Below, piece after piece: positions 15,154-21,521 of a DNA stretch of 29,347 bases. The notes beneath the pieces were generated by a model. That model searched no databases. It had not been told where the DNA came from and saw only the letters and a program-made list of their open reading frames with translations. The first letter of the stretch is position 1, and each line of letters begins with the position of its first letter. Source of the stretch: a virus; IMG/VR virus record IMGVR_UViG_3300025011_000153, positions 1 through 29,347 of that record; one strand, 5' to 3'. Made by a program: the position numbers and the translations under genes.

Positions 15154-15668
15154 TCGGGGGCTCCTTGGGTCTTGAGTGAGGCGCGGGCTCTGACACGGAT
15201 ATCTTCGAGTTGCACTAAATAGGACTCTTCTGCTTCGTGCGTTGTCATGCTCGGATTTGATGGGGCGTGGATGTGGGCAAAGTATTCCAGTGCCTCCCGC
15301 ATCCGATGAATCCGGGATTCAAGGGGCTCCCTTTTTTCCCTGTCCTGCCCCTCCATTCTCATCCGCAAATCCATCATTTCACGTAACCTGCGCACCTGCT
15401 CTTTCAGATTCACAATTTCGAGGCTGGCTTCGTGGTACTGCGTTTCGAATGACGGGCAACCAATCCTGCCCTCCCTTTCGTCGTATAAGCACTTTACCGT
15501 CTCCCCCGGAAGAATAAAACCCGGGCCGTAGTCTCCGTGGTGCTTGCATATCTCACGGCAATAAGCACTTCCAAGCATCACTGTCCCTGTCACTCCTTGG
15601 GCCTTGTGCGGGCAGGGGACAAGGCATCTGCCGTTGAGCATGTCGTACGGAACTGGATATTCGTTCAT
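15150..15668 (-). CDS. Cys-rich protein with coiled coil, unknown role
   Basis: The start is ATG 15668 behind AAGGAAGAAAAT. The 172-residue product has an N-terminal Cys/His-rich part (CLVPCPHKAQ, YCREICKHHGDYGPGF, VKCLYDEREGRIGCPSF), with seven cysteines in the first 70 residues, likely one or two metal sites. It is followed by a coiled coil (SLEIVNLKEQVRRLREMMDL and onward to about residue 130) and a C-terminal helix. It overlaps both neighbours by four bases. No family is recognised. Confidence 0.6.
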   Translation of the reverse strand: MNEYPVPYDMLNGRCLVPCPHKAQGVTGTVMLGSAYCREICKHHGDYGPGFILPGETVKCLYDEREGRIGCPSFETQYHEASLEIVNLKEQVRRLREMMDLRMRMEGQDREKREPLESRIHRMREALEYFAHIHAPSNPSMTTHEAEESYLVQLEDIRVRARASLKTQGAPE

Positions 15669-15982
15669 ATTTTCTTCCTTTGTACGTTGCTCATACAACC
15701 ACGCATATTTGCTCTAACCCACCACCACACGCTTCTGCCGCTCGACTCTATCAGCTTCGCGTTCTGCAGTAGCCATTCCCCGCGTTCTGCTGAAATCTTT
15801 TTTACTCTGCGGAAACCGTTCCCTCTGAATAGCTTGCCGTTTGAATCCACGATGTTATGGCGCGGGGGCTCATGGGCGGTCAAGGATTCGTAAAAGCCCA
15901 CGGCCCAATGGTCCTGTGGGTCGCCATCGACGTACTTTGTGGCGAGGACGTAATCGCCTTTCTGGAGATTAGGCGCGTTCAT
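15665..15982 (-). CDS. Small phage protein, GDYVLATKY...DPQDHW family
   Basis: The 105-residue product begins MNAPNLQKGDYVLATKYVDG, continues DPQDHWAVGFYESLT and RGNGFRRVKKISAERGEWLL. The GDYVLAxKYxDGDPxDHWxVGFY pattern is seen in many small phage proteins, with an SH3-like look, and has no known role to me. It overlaps both neighbouring genes by four bases, which argues that it is translated. The C-terminus (SSGRSVWWWVRANMRGCMS) is aromatic-rich. Confidence 0.68.
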   Translation of the reverse strand: MNAPNLQKGDYVLATKYVDGDPQDHWAVGFYESLTAHEPPRHNIVDSNGKLFRGNGFRRVKKISAERGEWLLQNAKLIESSGRSVWWWVRANMRGCMSNVQRKKI

Positions 15983-16176
15983 CCGAGGGCTCCTTGGCTC
16001 TTGCTGGTCAATTCATCCACAATGAAAGAAAGTTTGTGCTGGGGCTCGGGGGGTCCTTGAGGCGGGGAATCCGTGGCCACGGATTCAAAGGCCCGTTGGA
16101 GGCAGTCATTAATAGTGCGGGACTTCCCGTTCCTTCTTCCGAGGCAGAAAATACGTGATTCATTGGCTCCGTGCAT
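15979..16176 (-). CDS. Hypothetical protein, 65 residues
   Basis: Start ATG 16176 has AAGGAG six bases upstream. The product begins MHGANESRIFCLGRRNGKSR, then TINDCLQRAFESVATDS, and ends with HKLSFIVDELTSKSQGALG. It overlaps the next gene by four bases (ATGA). I see no family; the FCLGRRNGKSRTIND segment could bind nucleic acid. Confidence 0.55.
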   Translation of the reverse strand: MHGANESRIFCLGRRNGKSRTINDCLQRAFESVATDSPPQGPPEPQHKLSFIVDELTSKSQGALG

Positions 16177-16223
16177 CTGTGGCTCCTTGTGGCGTTGGGT
16201 CGGAGAATCCGGGCTCGGGGGCT

Positions 16224-16382
16224 TTATACATTCCCATCAAGCACCTTTTGAATTGCCTCAAAAATGGCGTTGTATTGCCCGACGGTAAGATTTGGCTCTC
16301 TTCTTTCCTCCATATTCTTTTTTGCTTCTTCGAATATCACCCGAGTCATTACGCGAATCTTTCGATTCAGATTACCTTCCAT
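16224..16382 (-). CDS. Small helical protein, first gene of the leftward operon (52 residues)
   Basis: ATG 16382 has GGAG seven bases upstream and lies about 35 bases below the promoter at 16411-16439. The product begins MEGNLNRKIRVMTRVIFEEA and continues KKNMEERREPNLTVGQYNAI with EAIQKVLDGNV. It reads as two helices with basic and acidic faces. No family recognised. It is the first gene of the long leftward transcript, a position often held by small regulators. About 47 bases separate it from the next gene. Confidence 0.65.
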   Translation of the reverse strand: MEGNLNRKIRVMTRVIFEEAKKNMEERREPNLTVGQYNAIFEAIQKVLDGNV

Positions 16383-16410
16383 CCTGTTACTCCTTGTCCT
16401 ACTTTACTAT

Positions 16411-16439
16411 ATATTACCACATAAACCATTGCCTGTCAA
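16411..16439 (-). promoter_or_regulatory. Strong sigma-70 promoter for the leftward operon
   Basis: On the minus strand TTGACA (16439-16434), 17 bases and TAATAT (16416-16411). The -35 is perfect and the -10 matches in five of six positions. The initiation point would fall near 16404, about 20 bases upstream of the first gene's start. An inverted repeat lies just upstream of it. Confidence 0.85.
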
Positions 16440-16447
16440 GTCCCTTC

Positions 16448-16476
16448 TGTCAGGAAAAGTGCACATACTCCTGACA
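16448..16476. promoter_or_regulatory. Operator-like inverted repeat upstream of the leftward promoter
   Basis: Perfect 8-bp arms TGTCAGGA (16448-16455) and TCCTGACA (16469-16476) flank a 13-base centre that contains the palindrome GTGCAC. It lies about 10-40 bases upstream of the leftward -35, where an activator or repressor would bind. A partial copy (TGTCAAG) is the -35 itself. Confidence 0.55.
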
Positions 16477-16569
16477 AACGAATAAGCGGCCTGTCCTCCG
16501 TCTTCACGTACATGAAGTGTATAAAATGCTCAGACTGTTCCTAACTACGGAGGGGATGAATCCGGCCCC

Positions 16570-16704
16570 ACCTATAGCGTCGGTCCATACCCCCTCCCCT
16601 CCTACGCTATAGGTAGCGCCCCGAGCCCTTGAACCTTCGCACTACAACACCATAGCTAGCGTATACCTATGTATAGTATGACCCTACGCTACATGTAGCG
16701 TAGG
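16570..16704. promoter_or_regulatory. TAGCG palindrome cluster in the divergent control region
   Basis: ACCTATAGCGT (16570-16580) and its complement ACGCTATAGGT (16604-16614) form an 11-bp inverted repeat with a 23-base spacer. At 16683-16704 a perfect 22-bp palindrome is centred on ACATGT with arms CCTACGCT. Further TAGCG words lie at 16612-16619 and 16652-16660. All share the half site CTACGCTA, so they look like operators for one regulator. Confidence 0.55.
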
Positions 16705-16712
16705 CCCCAGGT

Positions 16713-16789
16713 TCACTGAACCCATTCACCTAAATATCGGTTACTGAACCCATTCATTGAACTAGACTCACTGAACCCATTCACCTAAA
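16713..16789. repeat. Three iterons (ACTGAACCCATTCA)
   Basis: Copies at 16715-16728, 16743-16756 and 16770-16783, spaced 28 and 27 bases; copies one and three are identical over 22 bases. They sit between the palindrome cluster and the rightward promoter. Regularly phased iterons suggest protein binding, either transcription control or replication start. Confidence 0.65.
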
Positions 16790-16847
16790 CAGCCCCCATG
16801 CGTCGCTTGATCCTCTAATAAATCGAATCGAATTCTCCTTTATTTAC

Positions 16848-16875
16848 TTGCGCTTTTCGCGGTATCGTGTATAAT
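16848..16875 (+). promoter_or_regulatory. Promoter for the rightward early operon
   Basis: TTGCGC (16848-16853), 16 bases, TATAAT (16870-16875). The -10 is perfect and the -35 weak. It lies about 38 bases upstream of the first rightward gene. A similar TTGCGG-16-TATACT pair is found at 18391-18418. Confidence 0.65.
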
Positions 16876-16912
16876 GATTATAGGTGATTAGAGCTTACTT
16901 GGGGGTGACGAG

Positions 16913-17086
16913 ATGAACCAAAATACAGAGTTGACTATATCGCAATTGCGTTTTTCGGAAACCTGGCTTGCGCAGTCTTTGCGCGCAGTAACTCCGGTAT
17001 ATTTCGAGCACGAAAAAGCCGCCTTTGAACGGTTGACGTGCGAGCTTGCGCAGGTACGTGCAGAGATTGCAACGCGGAGGGCGTAA
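16913..17086 (+). CDS. First gene of the rightward operon, 57 residues, helical
   Basis: ATG 16913 follows GGGGGTGACGAG and lies close to the promoter. The product begins MNQNTELTISQLRFSETWLA and continues QSLRAVTPVYFEHEKAAFER and LTCELAQVRAEIATRRA. The second half looks like a coiled coil. It ends one base before the next gene's ATG. No family recognised. Many small early phage proteins of this kind act on host functions, but nothing here shows that directly. Confidence 0.6.
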   Translation: MNQNTELTISQLRFSETWLAQSLRAVTPVYFEHEKAAFERLTCELAQVRAEIATRRA

Positions 17087-17087
17087 A

Positions 17088-17276
17088 ATGCAACACACTA
17101 ACCCGACCATAGCCCCCGCGATGCAATCCGCCATTGACCGCCTTCGTTCCGCTCTTGCACACGGTGCGAGCATGGACCGCGACTATGCGGACGAATGGGC
17201 GCGCATGAGGCGAGCGAGCGCGCGGAATAACGGAATTGCGTACCGTAGTGCGCGCATAGCGCAAGAGGCGGACTAA
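17088..17276 (+). CDS. Small helical protein, 62 residues
   Basis: Start ATG 17088 has GGAGG seven bases upstream, with the site inside the end of the previous gene; a longer frame has none. The product begins MQHTNPTIAPAMQSAIDRLR, then SALAHGASMDRDYADEWARM, with an Arg/Ala-rich tail. It directly abuts the next start codon. No family recognised; base composition (GCG-rich codons) is like the rest of this operon. Confidence 0.55.
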   Translation: MQHTNPTIAPAMQSAIDRLRSALAHGASMDRDYADEWARMRRASARNNGIAYRSARIAQEAD

Positions 17277-17438
17277 ATGGAATACGCTATAAGCATGATC
17301 GAATCGCACGGGTACCGCGTAGTGTCGCTAGATGCCTTGATATTCGCGGTACTCCATCGCGGACTATTCTATAATGCGATGGACCTTTATTCTGATTTAT
17401 CCGCAAGCTTGCGCGATGGAATTATTGAAGAGAGCTAG
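17277..17438 (+). CDS. Hypothetical protein, 53 residues
   Basis: ATG 17277 directly follows the stop codon of the upstream gene, with GAGG about ten bases upstream. The product begins MEYAISMIESHGYRVVSLDA, then LIFAVLHRGLFYNAMDLYSD, ending in LRDGIIEES. It has the look of a small alpha/beta domain with a helix-strand unit at the N-terminus. Unrecognised. Confidence 0.55.
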   Translation: MEYAISMIESHGYRVVSLDALIFAVLHRGLFYNAMDLYSDLSASLRDGIIEES

Positions 17439-17493
17439 GGACCATGGGCGCGCCGTATGGCGTCGCCTTAGCTTGAGCATAGGAAGGCATAAA

Positions 17494-17778
17494 ATGACTT
17501 ACTTTGTAGGCATGATGCAAACGCATAACAAACGGTGGAACAACTTGACGCGAGAACTTGAAACCGTTCCGGAATACCTTATCGATTGCATGGGCTCCGA
17601 TAGCTATACAACGGTTGACGGGAGACTCTCCCGCGACCATGCGATCATGGAAGCGCATAGCGTAGCGGCGAAGCGCGGAAGGCCTGCCTTCTTTGTTATC
17701 AAGGCTTCCAGCTTCCATAATTTTCTTGACTTGCGGGATTCAGGGAAAGGGAAATTCATCCGGACGGTGACAAGATGA
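17494..17778 (+). CDS. Hypothetical protein, 94 residues
   Basis: The start is ATG 17494 behind GGAAGG at six bases; the frame runs 40 codons further upstream without support. The product begins MTYFVGMMQTHNKRWNNLTR, and continues PEYLIDCMGSDSYTTVDGRL, DHAIMEAHSVAAKRGRPAFF and VIKASSFHNFLD. The pattern strand - helix - strand with GRPAFFVIKA suggests a small alpha/beta fold. It overlaps the next gene by four bases. Unrecognised. Confidence 0.62.
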   Translation: MTYFVGMMQTHNKRWNNLTRELETVPEYLIDCMGSDSYTTVDGRLSRDHAIMEAHSVAAKRGRPAFFVIKASSFHNFLDLRDSGKGKFIRTVTR

Positions 17779-18017
17779 AACCGCTCATCCGAGATGGAAT
17801 CTCCATGATTCAATCGAATTCCGGCTTGATCAAAATCAAATTCCCCGATAACCGCGAAGCATCCCTCCTTTCCAACGGTCGCCGCCTCTCATGGGATACC
17901 TTCGACGGCTTCCTCCGCGCGGCCCATCGTCCGGAAGGATCAAAGGGGAAAGTATTCGGGAAGAGCGAACGGTACGCGGAAAACGTGAGCGCAGGAATCA
18001 GGGAGGCGCGGAGATGA
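17775..18017 (+). CDS. Hypothetical protein, 80 residues
   Basis: ATG 17775 overlaps the upstream stop as ATGA. The product begins MKPLIRDGISMIQSNSGLIK, continues IKFPDNREASLLSNGRRLSW and ends in a basic, Glu-rich tail (GKVFGKSERYAENVSAGIRE). It joins its downstream neighbour by an ATGA overlap at 18014. No family recognised. Coupling by overlaps on both sides supports that it is expressed. Confidence 0.58.
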   Translation: MKPLIRDGISMIQSNSGLIKIKFPDNREASLLSNGRRLSWDTFDGFLRAAHRPEGSKGKVFGKSERYAENVSAGIREARR

Positions 18018-18385
18018 TGAACCTTGAAGCAAAGGCCCTTTTCGATCAATTCGGACGCAAACTTGAAACAGGGAAGCGGGAATTTTACCGCAAGATCCGC
18101 GCCATAAAGGAAGGCCATATCAACGCGGCAGACTTCCCCGCTACTTTCGCCTGGGAAAGGTCCTGCTATCGCGGACCGGCATATAATGAGGTAGCGATGC
18201 ACGCACTTTCCGAATTGCTTGAATGCTACGGCGTAGAATCCATAGACTCAAGCGAAACAAAAAACGGAGAGTATATTGACTACCTGAACGTAGGCGATCC
18301 TTACATACCGACCGTTGTAAGGTGTACCGCATGGACCCATGAATTCAGACTCGCAAAAGGAGGATACGCGGAATTCGTGAAATAG
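18014..18385 (+). CDS. Hypothetical protein, 123 residues, YLNVGDPYIPT type
   Basis: I take the first ATG (18014), which overlaps the upstream stop as ATGA; a second ATG follows immediately. The product begins MMNLEAKALFDQFGRKLETG and continues as helices to AMHALSELLECYGVESID. The end (KNGEYIDYLNVGDPYIPTVV, EFRLAKGGYAEFVK) matches a C-terminal module common in small phage proteins, where a NGEYxxYLNxGDxYxPTxxR strand is followed by a GDFxE end. Role unknown. Confidence 0.65.
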   Translation: MMNLEAKALFDQFGRKLETGKREFYRKIRAIKEGHINAADFPATFAWERSCYRGPAYNEVAMHALSELLECYGVESIDSSETKNGEYIDYLNVGDPYIPTVVRCTAWTHEFRLAKGGYAEFVK

Positions 18386-18390
18386 TGCGC

Positions 18391-18454
18391 TTGCGGGATT
18401 CTCTTTATGGTTTATACTATAAAGGGAATGATGCAATCGAACTATGAGCGATTG
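18391..18454 (+). promoter_or_regulatory. Possible promoter with paired hairpins (intergenic)
   Basis: TTGCGG (18391-18396), 16 bases and TATACT (18413-18418) could form a promoter. Overlapping it, ATTCTCTTTAT (18398-18408) pairs with ATAAAGGGAAT (18419-18429), one mismatch apart, and CAATCG (18434-18439) pairs with CGATTG (18449-18454). Two hairpins before the ribosome site are also seen at 19341-19386 and 20079-20128. Confidence 0.4.
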
Positions 18455-18483
18455 AAGTCTAAGCGAGAAGGAAGGTATTGAAT

Positions 18484-18858
18484 ATGAAGGCAAAAAGAGT
18501 CTATGACTTCAGGGGCTTTGAAGGTCCGGACGCTTCGCTTGAAATATCACTTTTTGAGTATGGCCTCGCTTGGAAATGCACAAGCAAAACAAAGCAAGAT
18601 TATTGCTTTGTATACGGCGTGCGCGCAAGCGATAAGGGAGAATATGACCGCTTCACCTATGCTACTCTTTCCCTTGACGACTGGAAGTCAATTGTCAATG
18701 AATCATGGTTCAAGGCGGAATCGGTAGGAAATTACTTCGAACGTTCCGCCGAAACCTTGATAGAAGGATTCCCTGAATCTTTGCATGAGGGCGTGATATA
18801 CCATGGAACGGAGAATATTTTCGGTTCTTGCTACCATGAAGGGTTTGTAATAGTATGA
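18484..18858 (+). CDS. Hypothetical protein, 124 residues
   Basis: ATG 18484 has GGAAGG eight bases upstream; a TTG six bases earlier is too close to the site. The product begins MKAKRVYDFRGFEGPDASLE, continues FVYGVRASDKGEYDRFTYAT and then LSLDDWKSIVNESWFKAESV. The strand-helix pattern is like that of small phage accessory proteins with a FxYxxxxxxxGxYDxFxYxxLSxxDW motif, which I cannot name. It overlaps the next gene as ATGA. Confidence 0.62.
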   Translation: MKAKRVYDFRGFEGPDASLEISLFEYGLAWKCTSKTKQDYCFVYGVRASDKGEYDRFTYATLSLDDWKSIVNESWFKAESVGNYFERSAETLIEGFPESLHEGVIYHGTENIFGSCYHEGFVIV

Positions 18859-19019
18859 ACGCGCTGGCGAAATTCGAAGCGGAACCGTGTATCGGCGTAC
18901 CGCTGGAATGGCTTCAACTGATAAAAGCCCACGCGCTTGAGCAAACACGGATTGCATTGATATCGCGCGAGCTGGACGATATGATCGATAGCGCGTGCCT
19001 TGACAGCGACGAAGATTGA
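18855..19019 (+). CDS. Small helical protein, 54 residues
   Basis: ATG 18855 overlaps the upstream stop (ATGA). The product begins MNALAKFEAEPCIGVPLEWL, continues QLIKAHALEQTRIALISREL and ends DDMIDSACLDSDED, a strongly acidic tail. It is probably two helices. No family recognised. It precedes the next gene by 15 bases that contain a good ribosome site. Confidence 0.55.
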   Translation: MNALAKFEAEPCIGVPLEWLQLIKAHALEQTRIALISRELDDMIDSACLDSDED

Positions 19020-19034
19020 AAGGAGGGTAGAACC

Positions 19035-19328
19035 ATGAAAAGACAATTCAAGCCAGTACCTTGCAAGTATGGTGCACCTATGGGAAGGGATTCCTTCGGA
19101 GACCCGCGCAAAGTATCGGACAAGCGAATTTCACTTTTCCGCGTCCGTATGGTTGACGGAGACTATGACGACGGAGGCGCGTATTGGGGTGGATATCCTT
19201 CCTCTCCGCTCTACTGCGCAAGGACCGGCGACGGTTCAACCTATCGGGACTTCGCGCGCGCGAAAAGCCGGAAGGAAGCGGCGGAGATAATGGAAATTCC
19301 GGACTCCAAGCTTAAAATAAGGGCATAG
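19035..19328 (+). CDS. Small phage protein, KYGAPMGR...YDDGGAYWG family
   Basis: ATG 19035 has GAAAGGAGGG upstream. The 97-residue product begins MKRQFKPVPCKYGAPMGRDS and continues LFRVRMVDGDYDDGGAYWGG, then SSPLYCARTGDGSTYRDFAR and SRKEAAEIMEI. The KYGAPMGR...LFRVR...YDDGGAYWG...LYCA...YRxFxRAxSRxxA order is a widely spread small phage family, function unknown. Its conserved aromatic and Asp/Gly cluster suggests a single small beta domain. High confidence as a gene; role unknown. Confidence 0.75.
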   Translation: MKRQFKPVPCKYGAPMGRDSFGDPRKVSDKRISLFRVRMVDGDYDDGGAYWGGYPSSPLYCARTGDGSTYRDFARAKSRKEAAEIMEIPDSKLKIRA

Positions 19329-19340
19329 AGGGCTTCCCTT

Positions 19341-19386
19341 TCCTTCCTTGTATAAAGGAAGGATGAGGAAACGCTTTATGCGCTTC
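19341..19386 (+). other. Two consecutive hairpins in an intergenic leader
   Basis: TCCTTCCTT (19341-19349) pairs with AAGGAAGGA (19355-19363) around a 5-base loop. GAAACGC (19368-19374) then pairs with GCGCTTC (19380-19386), one mismatch, around TTTAT. No U-tract follows the first stem, so it is not a normal terminator. The sequence from GGAAGG to ATAT resembles 20096-20133. Confidence 0.55.
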
Positions 19387-19414
19387 ATATCCATTTACTA
19401 AGGAAGGTACTATC

Positions 19415-19657
19415 ATGCGTTCCAAACGTTCCGACCTGATTCGCCGCGCCTTGCGCCTCCGATCCTCGGCCCTCCGCGCCTCCGACCCTCTCATGTGCGC
19501 GCTCCTGCTACGGCAAGCGAACGCATGTTTGCTTAAATCCGAGCGGCTTGACTCGATACTTCCGAGGAATCCGGTACGCGACTGCCGGGCGGCTATCATC
19601 GAAGGTCCCTATCGTGCCATGGCGCGGGCTTCAAGGTTCGCGGGAATAGAAGACTGA
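19415..19657 (+). CDS. Arg/Ala-rich helical protein, 80 residues
   Basis: ATG 19415 follows AAGGAAGG at seven bases. The product begins MRSKRSDLIRRALRLRSSAL and continues RASDPLMCALLLRQANACLL with DSILPRNPVRDCRAAIIEGP and YRAMARASRFAGIED. It is very basic at the N-terminus and helical, like nucleic-acid binding small proteins, but the family is unknown. It is followed by the next gene after 16 bases with a strong site. Confidence 0.6.
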   Translation: MRSKRSDLIRRALRLRSSALRASDPLMCALLLRQANACLLKSERLDSILPRNPVRDCRAAIIEGPYRAMARASRFAGIED

Positions 19658-19673
19658 AGGAAAGGAAGGAAAC

Positions 19674-20066
19674 ATGAAAGCGGATATATCGAAGACTCAA
19701 GGAATGGATAAGTTTTCCGTAGGAAACTATCGGGAAAAAGAATTGTACTACGGCTACAAATGCGTAGACAAGAAGGACGAGCGCGCAATCATCGATCTCC
19801 GCCTATACGCTTCCCGGTCCGATAAGTACGGACGCAAATATGCGGTTATCTGGACGAAAGACGGAGCGGGGAAAGGATACGCGGGCGGTTACGGGTATGA
19901 CAAGAAAAGCGCAGCCGTAAGCTCCGCGATAGAAGACGCGGGGATAAGCTTGAGCGAAAGGATCGACGGGGTAGGGGAAGATGCAATCCGCTCCGCGCTT
20001 TCCGCGATCATGGAAGCATACGGCTATACGCCGGAGGCTTGGATTCTCGTCGAATTCTACGCGTAG
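19674..20066 (+). CDS. Phage protein with SDK...AGGYGYDKKSAA motif, 130 residues
   Basis: The product begins MKADISKTQGMDKFSVGNYR and then has IIDLRLYASRSDKYGRKYAV, WTKDGAGKGYAGGYGYDKKS and GISLSERIDGVGEDAIRSAL. The order LRxYxSRSDKxYAxxW, GxGxAGGYGYDRxSAA, GIxLSxxIxGVGxxAxxxALxAI defines a small family met in many phages and plasmids of proteobacteria, with no known role to me. Length and all segments are typical, so it looks complete. The start ATG 19674 has GGAAGG close upstream. Confidence 0.75.
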   Translation: MKADISKTQGMDKFSVGNYREKELYYGYKCVDKKDERAIIDLRLYASRSDKYGRKYAVIWTKDGAGKGYAGGYGYDKKSAAVSSAIEDAGISLSERIDGVGEDAIRSALSAIMEAYGYTPEAWILVEFYA

Positions 20067-20078
20067 AACGCTTCGCCT

Positions 20079-20128
20079 GCCTTCCAGTACCTATTGGAAG
20101 GCGGATCGAATCGCTTTATACACGATTC
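20079..20128 (+). other. Two consecutive hairpins in an intergenic leader
   Basis: GCCTTCC (20079-20085) pairs with GGAAGGC (20096-20102). GAATCG (20108-20113) pairs with CGATTC (20123-20128). The distance and order match the leaders at 19341-19386 and 18398-18454, and the words GGAAGG, CGCTTTAT and ATTC(A)ATAT are shared with the first of these. Confidence 0.55.
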
Positions 20129-20153
20129 AATATATTCTCGCAAGGAGCGTACT

Positions 20154-20537
20154 ATGGAAGCAAGGAAAGCAATCGAACAGATCCGGAATGAAGCCTATCA
20201 CAAGGAACAAAAGAAGGAAGCCCGCAAAGCCCTGAAGGCCAAAATCGGCTTCATCCCCAAAACCATCGATATTCAAGGCAAGGAATGGTTCGATAAAACG
20301 TACGGCAATTCTTACTTCTCCGCCGTCGTAACGCTCGATTATCTCCTTCCTACGCAAAAAACCATCGTCCTGCCCTTCCAGTACGGCTACGGGGATTCCT
20401 ACACGCAAGCGGCAGCCGAGGCCCTGGGGCTCAAGGCTCCCCTGTCATACTCCGCAAGGGAGGCGGGGATCATGCTGCGCGCGAATATCGAATGCGGATG
20501 CCTCCAGAGGGATGTCAAGAGGTGGGGGAGGGAATGA
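20154..20537 (+). CDS. Phage protein, GKEWFDKxxGNSYFSA family
   Basis: The start is ATG 20154 behind AAGGAG at seven bases. The 127-residue product begins MEARKAIEQIRNEAYHKEQK, with a charged helix to residue 30, then PKTIDIQGKEWFDKTYGNSY, FSAVVTLDYLLPTQKTIVLP and FQYGYGDSYTQAAAEALG. The IxGKEWFDKxxGNSYFSAxVxLDY...LPFxYGYGDxY pattern is a common phage and prophage family without a known role. It overlaps the next gene as ATGA at 20534. Confidence 0.74.
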   Translation: MEARKAIEQIRNEAYHKEQKKEARKALKAKIGFIPKTIDIQGKEWFDKTYGNSYFSAVVTLDYLLPTQKTIVLPFQYGYGDSYTQAAAEALGLKAPLSYSAREAGIMLRANIECGCLQRDVKRWGRE

Positions 20538-20959
20538 AGGAAGATCCCCGCGCAAAATTCAAGGAAGAATTCGACAACGAATGGAAGGCCGAAATATTCT
20601 CTCCATACGAGGATATCCCCCTCCTTTACTCTCCCGATAACCTGGAGCGCTTCAAGGAGCGTGTGAAAGTAGCTGCGCTCCTCCGCTATCGGCCTGACGA
20701 TGAGGGAGTCCCGATCAACTGGTTCGCAGTCATTCAGGATTTAGGGATCGATTATACGTACATCATAAGGACACCGGAATTCATGGTCCAAAGGATCGAG
20801 GGCTACATGGACCGGCTATATGAATCGGAAGGAGCCTTGATCCGGCTATACAACGGCGGGGCTATAGATATCATGGGGCTTGATTCCGTCAATGCTCGGA
20901 TTCTCCCGGAGATTCTACGGGAGATAGCTTTGTACGAGGAAAGGAGCGTATCAAGATGA
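20534..20959 (+). CDS. Hypothetical acidic helical protein, 141 residues
   Basis: ATG 20534 overlaps the upstream stop. The product begins MKEDPRAKFKEEFDNEWKAE and continues LERFKERVKVAALLRYRPDD and GIDYTYIIRTPEFMVQRIEG. The FKEEFDNEWKAE segment recurs, at DNA level with three mismatches in 30, inside the chimeric mini-gene at 21195-21308. Helical and acidic, family unknown. It ends in an ATGA overlap with the next gene. Confidence 0.6.
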   Translation: MKEDPRAKFKEEFDNEWKAEIFSPYEDIPLLYSPDNLERFKERVKVAALLRYRPDDEGVPINWFAVIQDLGIDYTYIIRTPEFMVQRIEGYMDRLYESEGALIRLYNGGAIDIMGLDSVNARILPEILREIALYEERSVSR

Positions 20960-21171
20960 AGGAAGCCCGCTGGAAAACTGCAGTGAAGGAAGAGGCGAAG
21001 AAAGGAAAGGAGGGCTCTTTTATTCCGGCAATAAAGGAGCACAGAAAATTATGGGCAAGAATCCATGAATCCTGCCCCCTGATTCCTATGCCGCTACTAT
21101 CAAAAAGCAAGGAAACCATAGAACGATACGCCCTGAAGCAAGGGCTTGTGTTTGTGCGGTTCAGGAGCTAG
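20956..21171 (+). CDS. Basic hypothetical protein, 71 residues
   Basis: ATG 20956 overlaps the upstream stop; the site AAGGAGCG precedes it. The product begins MKEARWKTAVKEEAKKGKEG, continues with SFIPAIKEHRKLWARIHESC and ends KETIERYALKQGLVFVRFRS. A basic N-terminal helix and a strand at the end are all that can be said. Family unknown. Confidence 0.55.
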   Translation: MKEARWKTAVKEEAKKGKEGSFIPAIKEHRKLWARIHESCPLIPMPLLSKSKETIERYALKQGLVFVRFRS

Positions 21172-21194
21172 ACCCTACTAAGGAGCACAAGGAA

Positions 21195-21308
21195 ATGAAG
21201 AATTCCATCGTAGTAGACGGGAAGAAGCGAGCTTGTCTTATGAAGCAAGGCAACAAATTCAAGGAACTATTCGACAAAGAATGGCAAGGAGAGTGCTATA
21301 ATGAATAA
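21195..21308 (+). pseudogene. Chimeric mini-gene assembled from two neighbouring genes
   Basis: The frame ATG 21195 to TAA 21308 encodes 37 residues. The first 35 bases are identical to the start of the gene at 21611 (MKNSIVVDGKKR). Bases 21255-21284 match 20555-20584, inside the gene at 20534, in 27 of 30 positions (KFKELFDKEWQGE against KFKEEFDNEWKAE). So it appears to be the remnant of a recombination event that joined pieces of both genes. It has AAGGAG about eleven bases upstream and overlaps the next gene by eight bases, so it could still be translated and feed ribosomes into it. Confidence 0.6.
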
Positions 21309-21516
21309 GGCTTATGTTATTCGAAACAATAAAGGATATATACGTATCTACGAAGATGCGGGATGCTTTGAAGTAGTAGAGGATATCTCTGATGCTACAT
21401 TCTATGACTCCGAAACCTTTGCGTATGAGGGGCTGCTCAAACTAGGAAACGCCCTTCGCAGTTTTTCCGTTGAATTCTACCTAATACAATGCGTGGCTAT
21501 AGTCTACGCGCGATAA
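21301..21516 (+). CDS. Hypothetical protein, 71 residues
   Basis: ATG 21301 has AAGGAG about nine bases upstream. The product begins MNKAYVIRNNKGYIRIYEDA, has CFEVVEDISDATFYDSETFA and ends FSVEFYLIQCVAIVYAR. It is beta-rich and could form a small five-strand fold. Codon use here is more A+T-rich than in its neighbours (for example ATTCGAAACAATAAAGG), which may mean a different origin. Family unknown. Confidence 0.58.
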   Translation: MNKAYVIRNNKGYIRIYEDAGCFEVVEDISDATFYDSETFAYEGLLKLGNALRSFSVEFYLIQCVAIVYAR

Positions 21517-21521
21517 CCACA

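Noticed and set aside
17443-17475. Ten-codon frame MGAPYGVALA between two early genes
   Set aside because: Too short and without a good ribosome site; probably chance.
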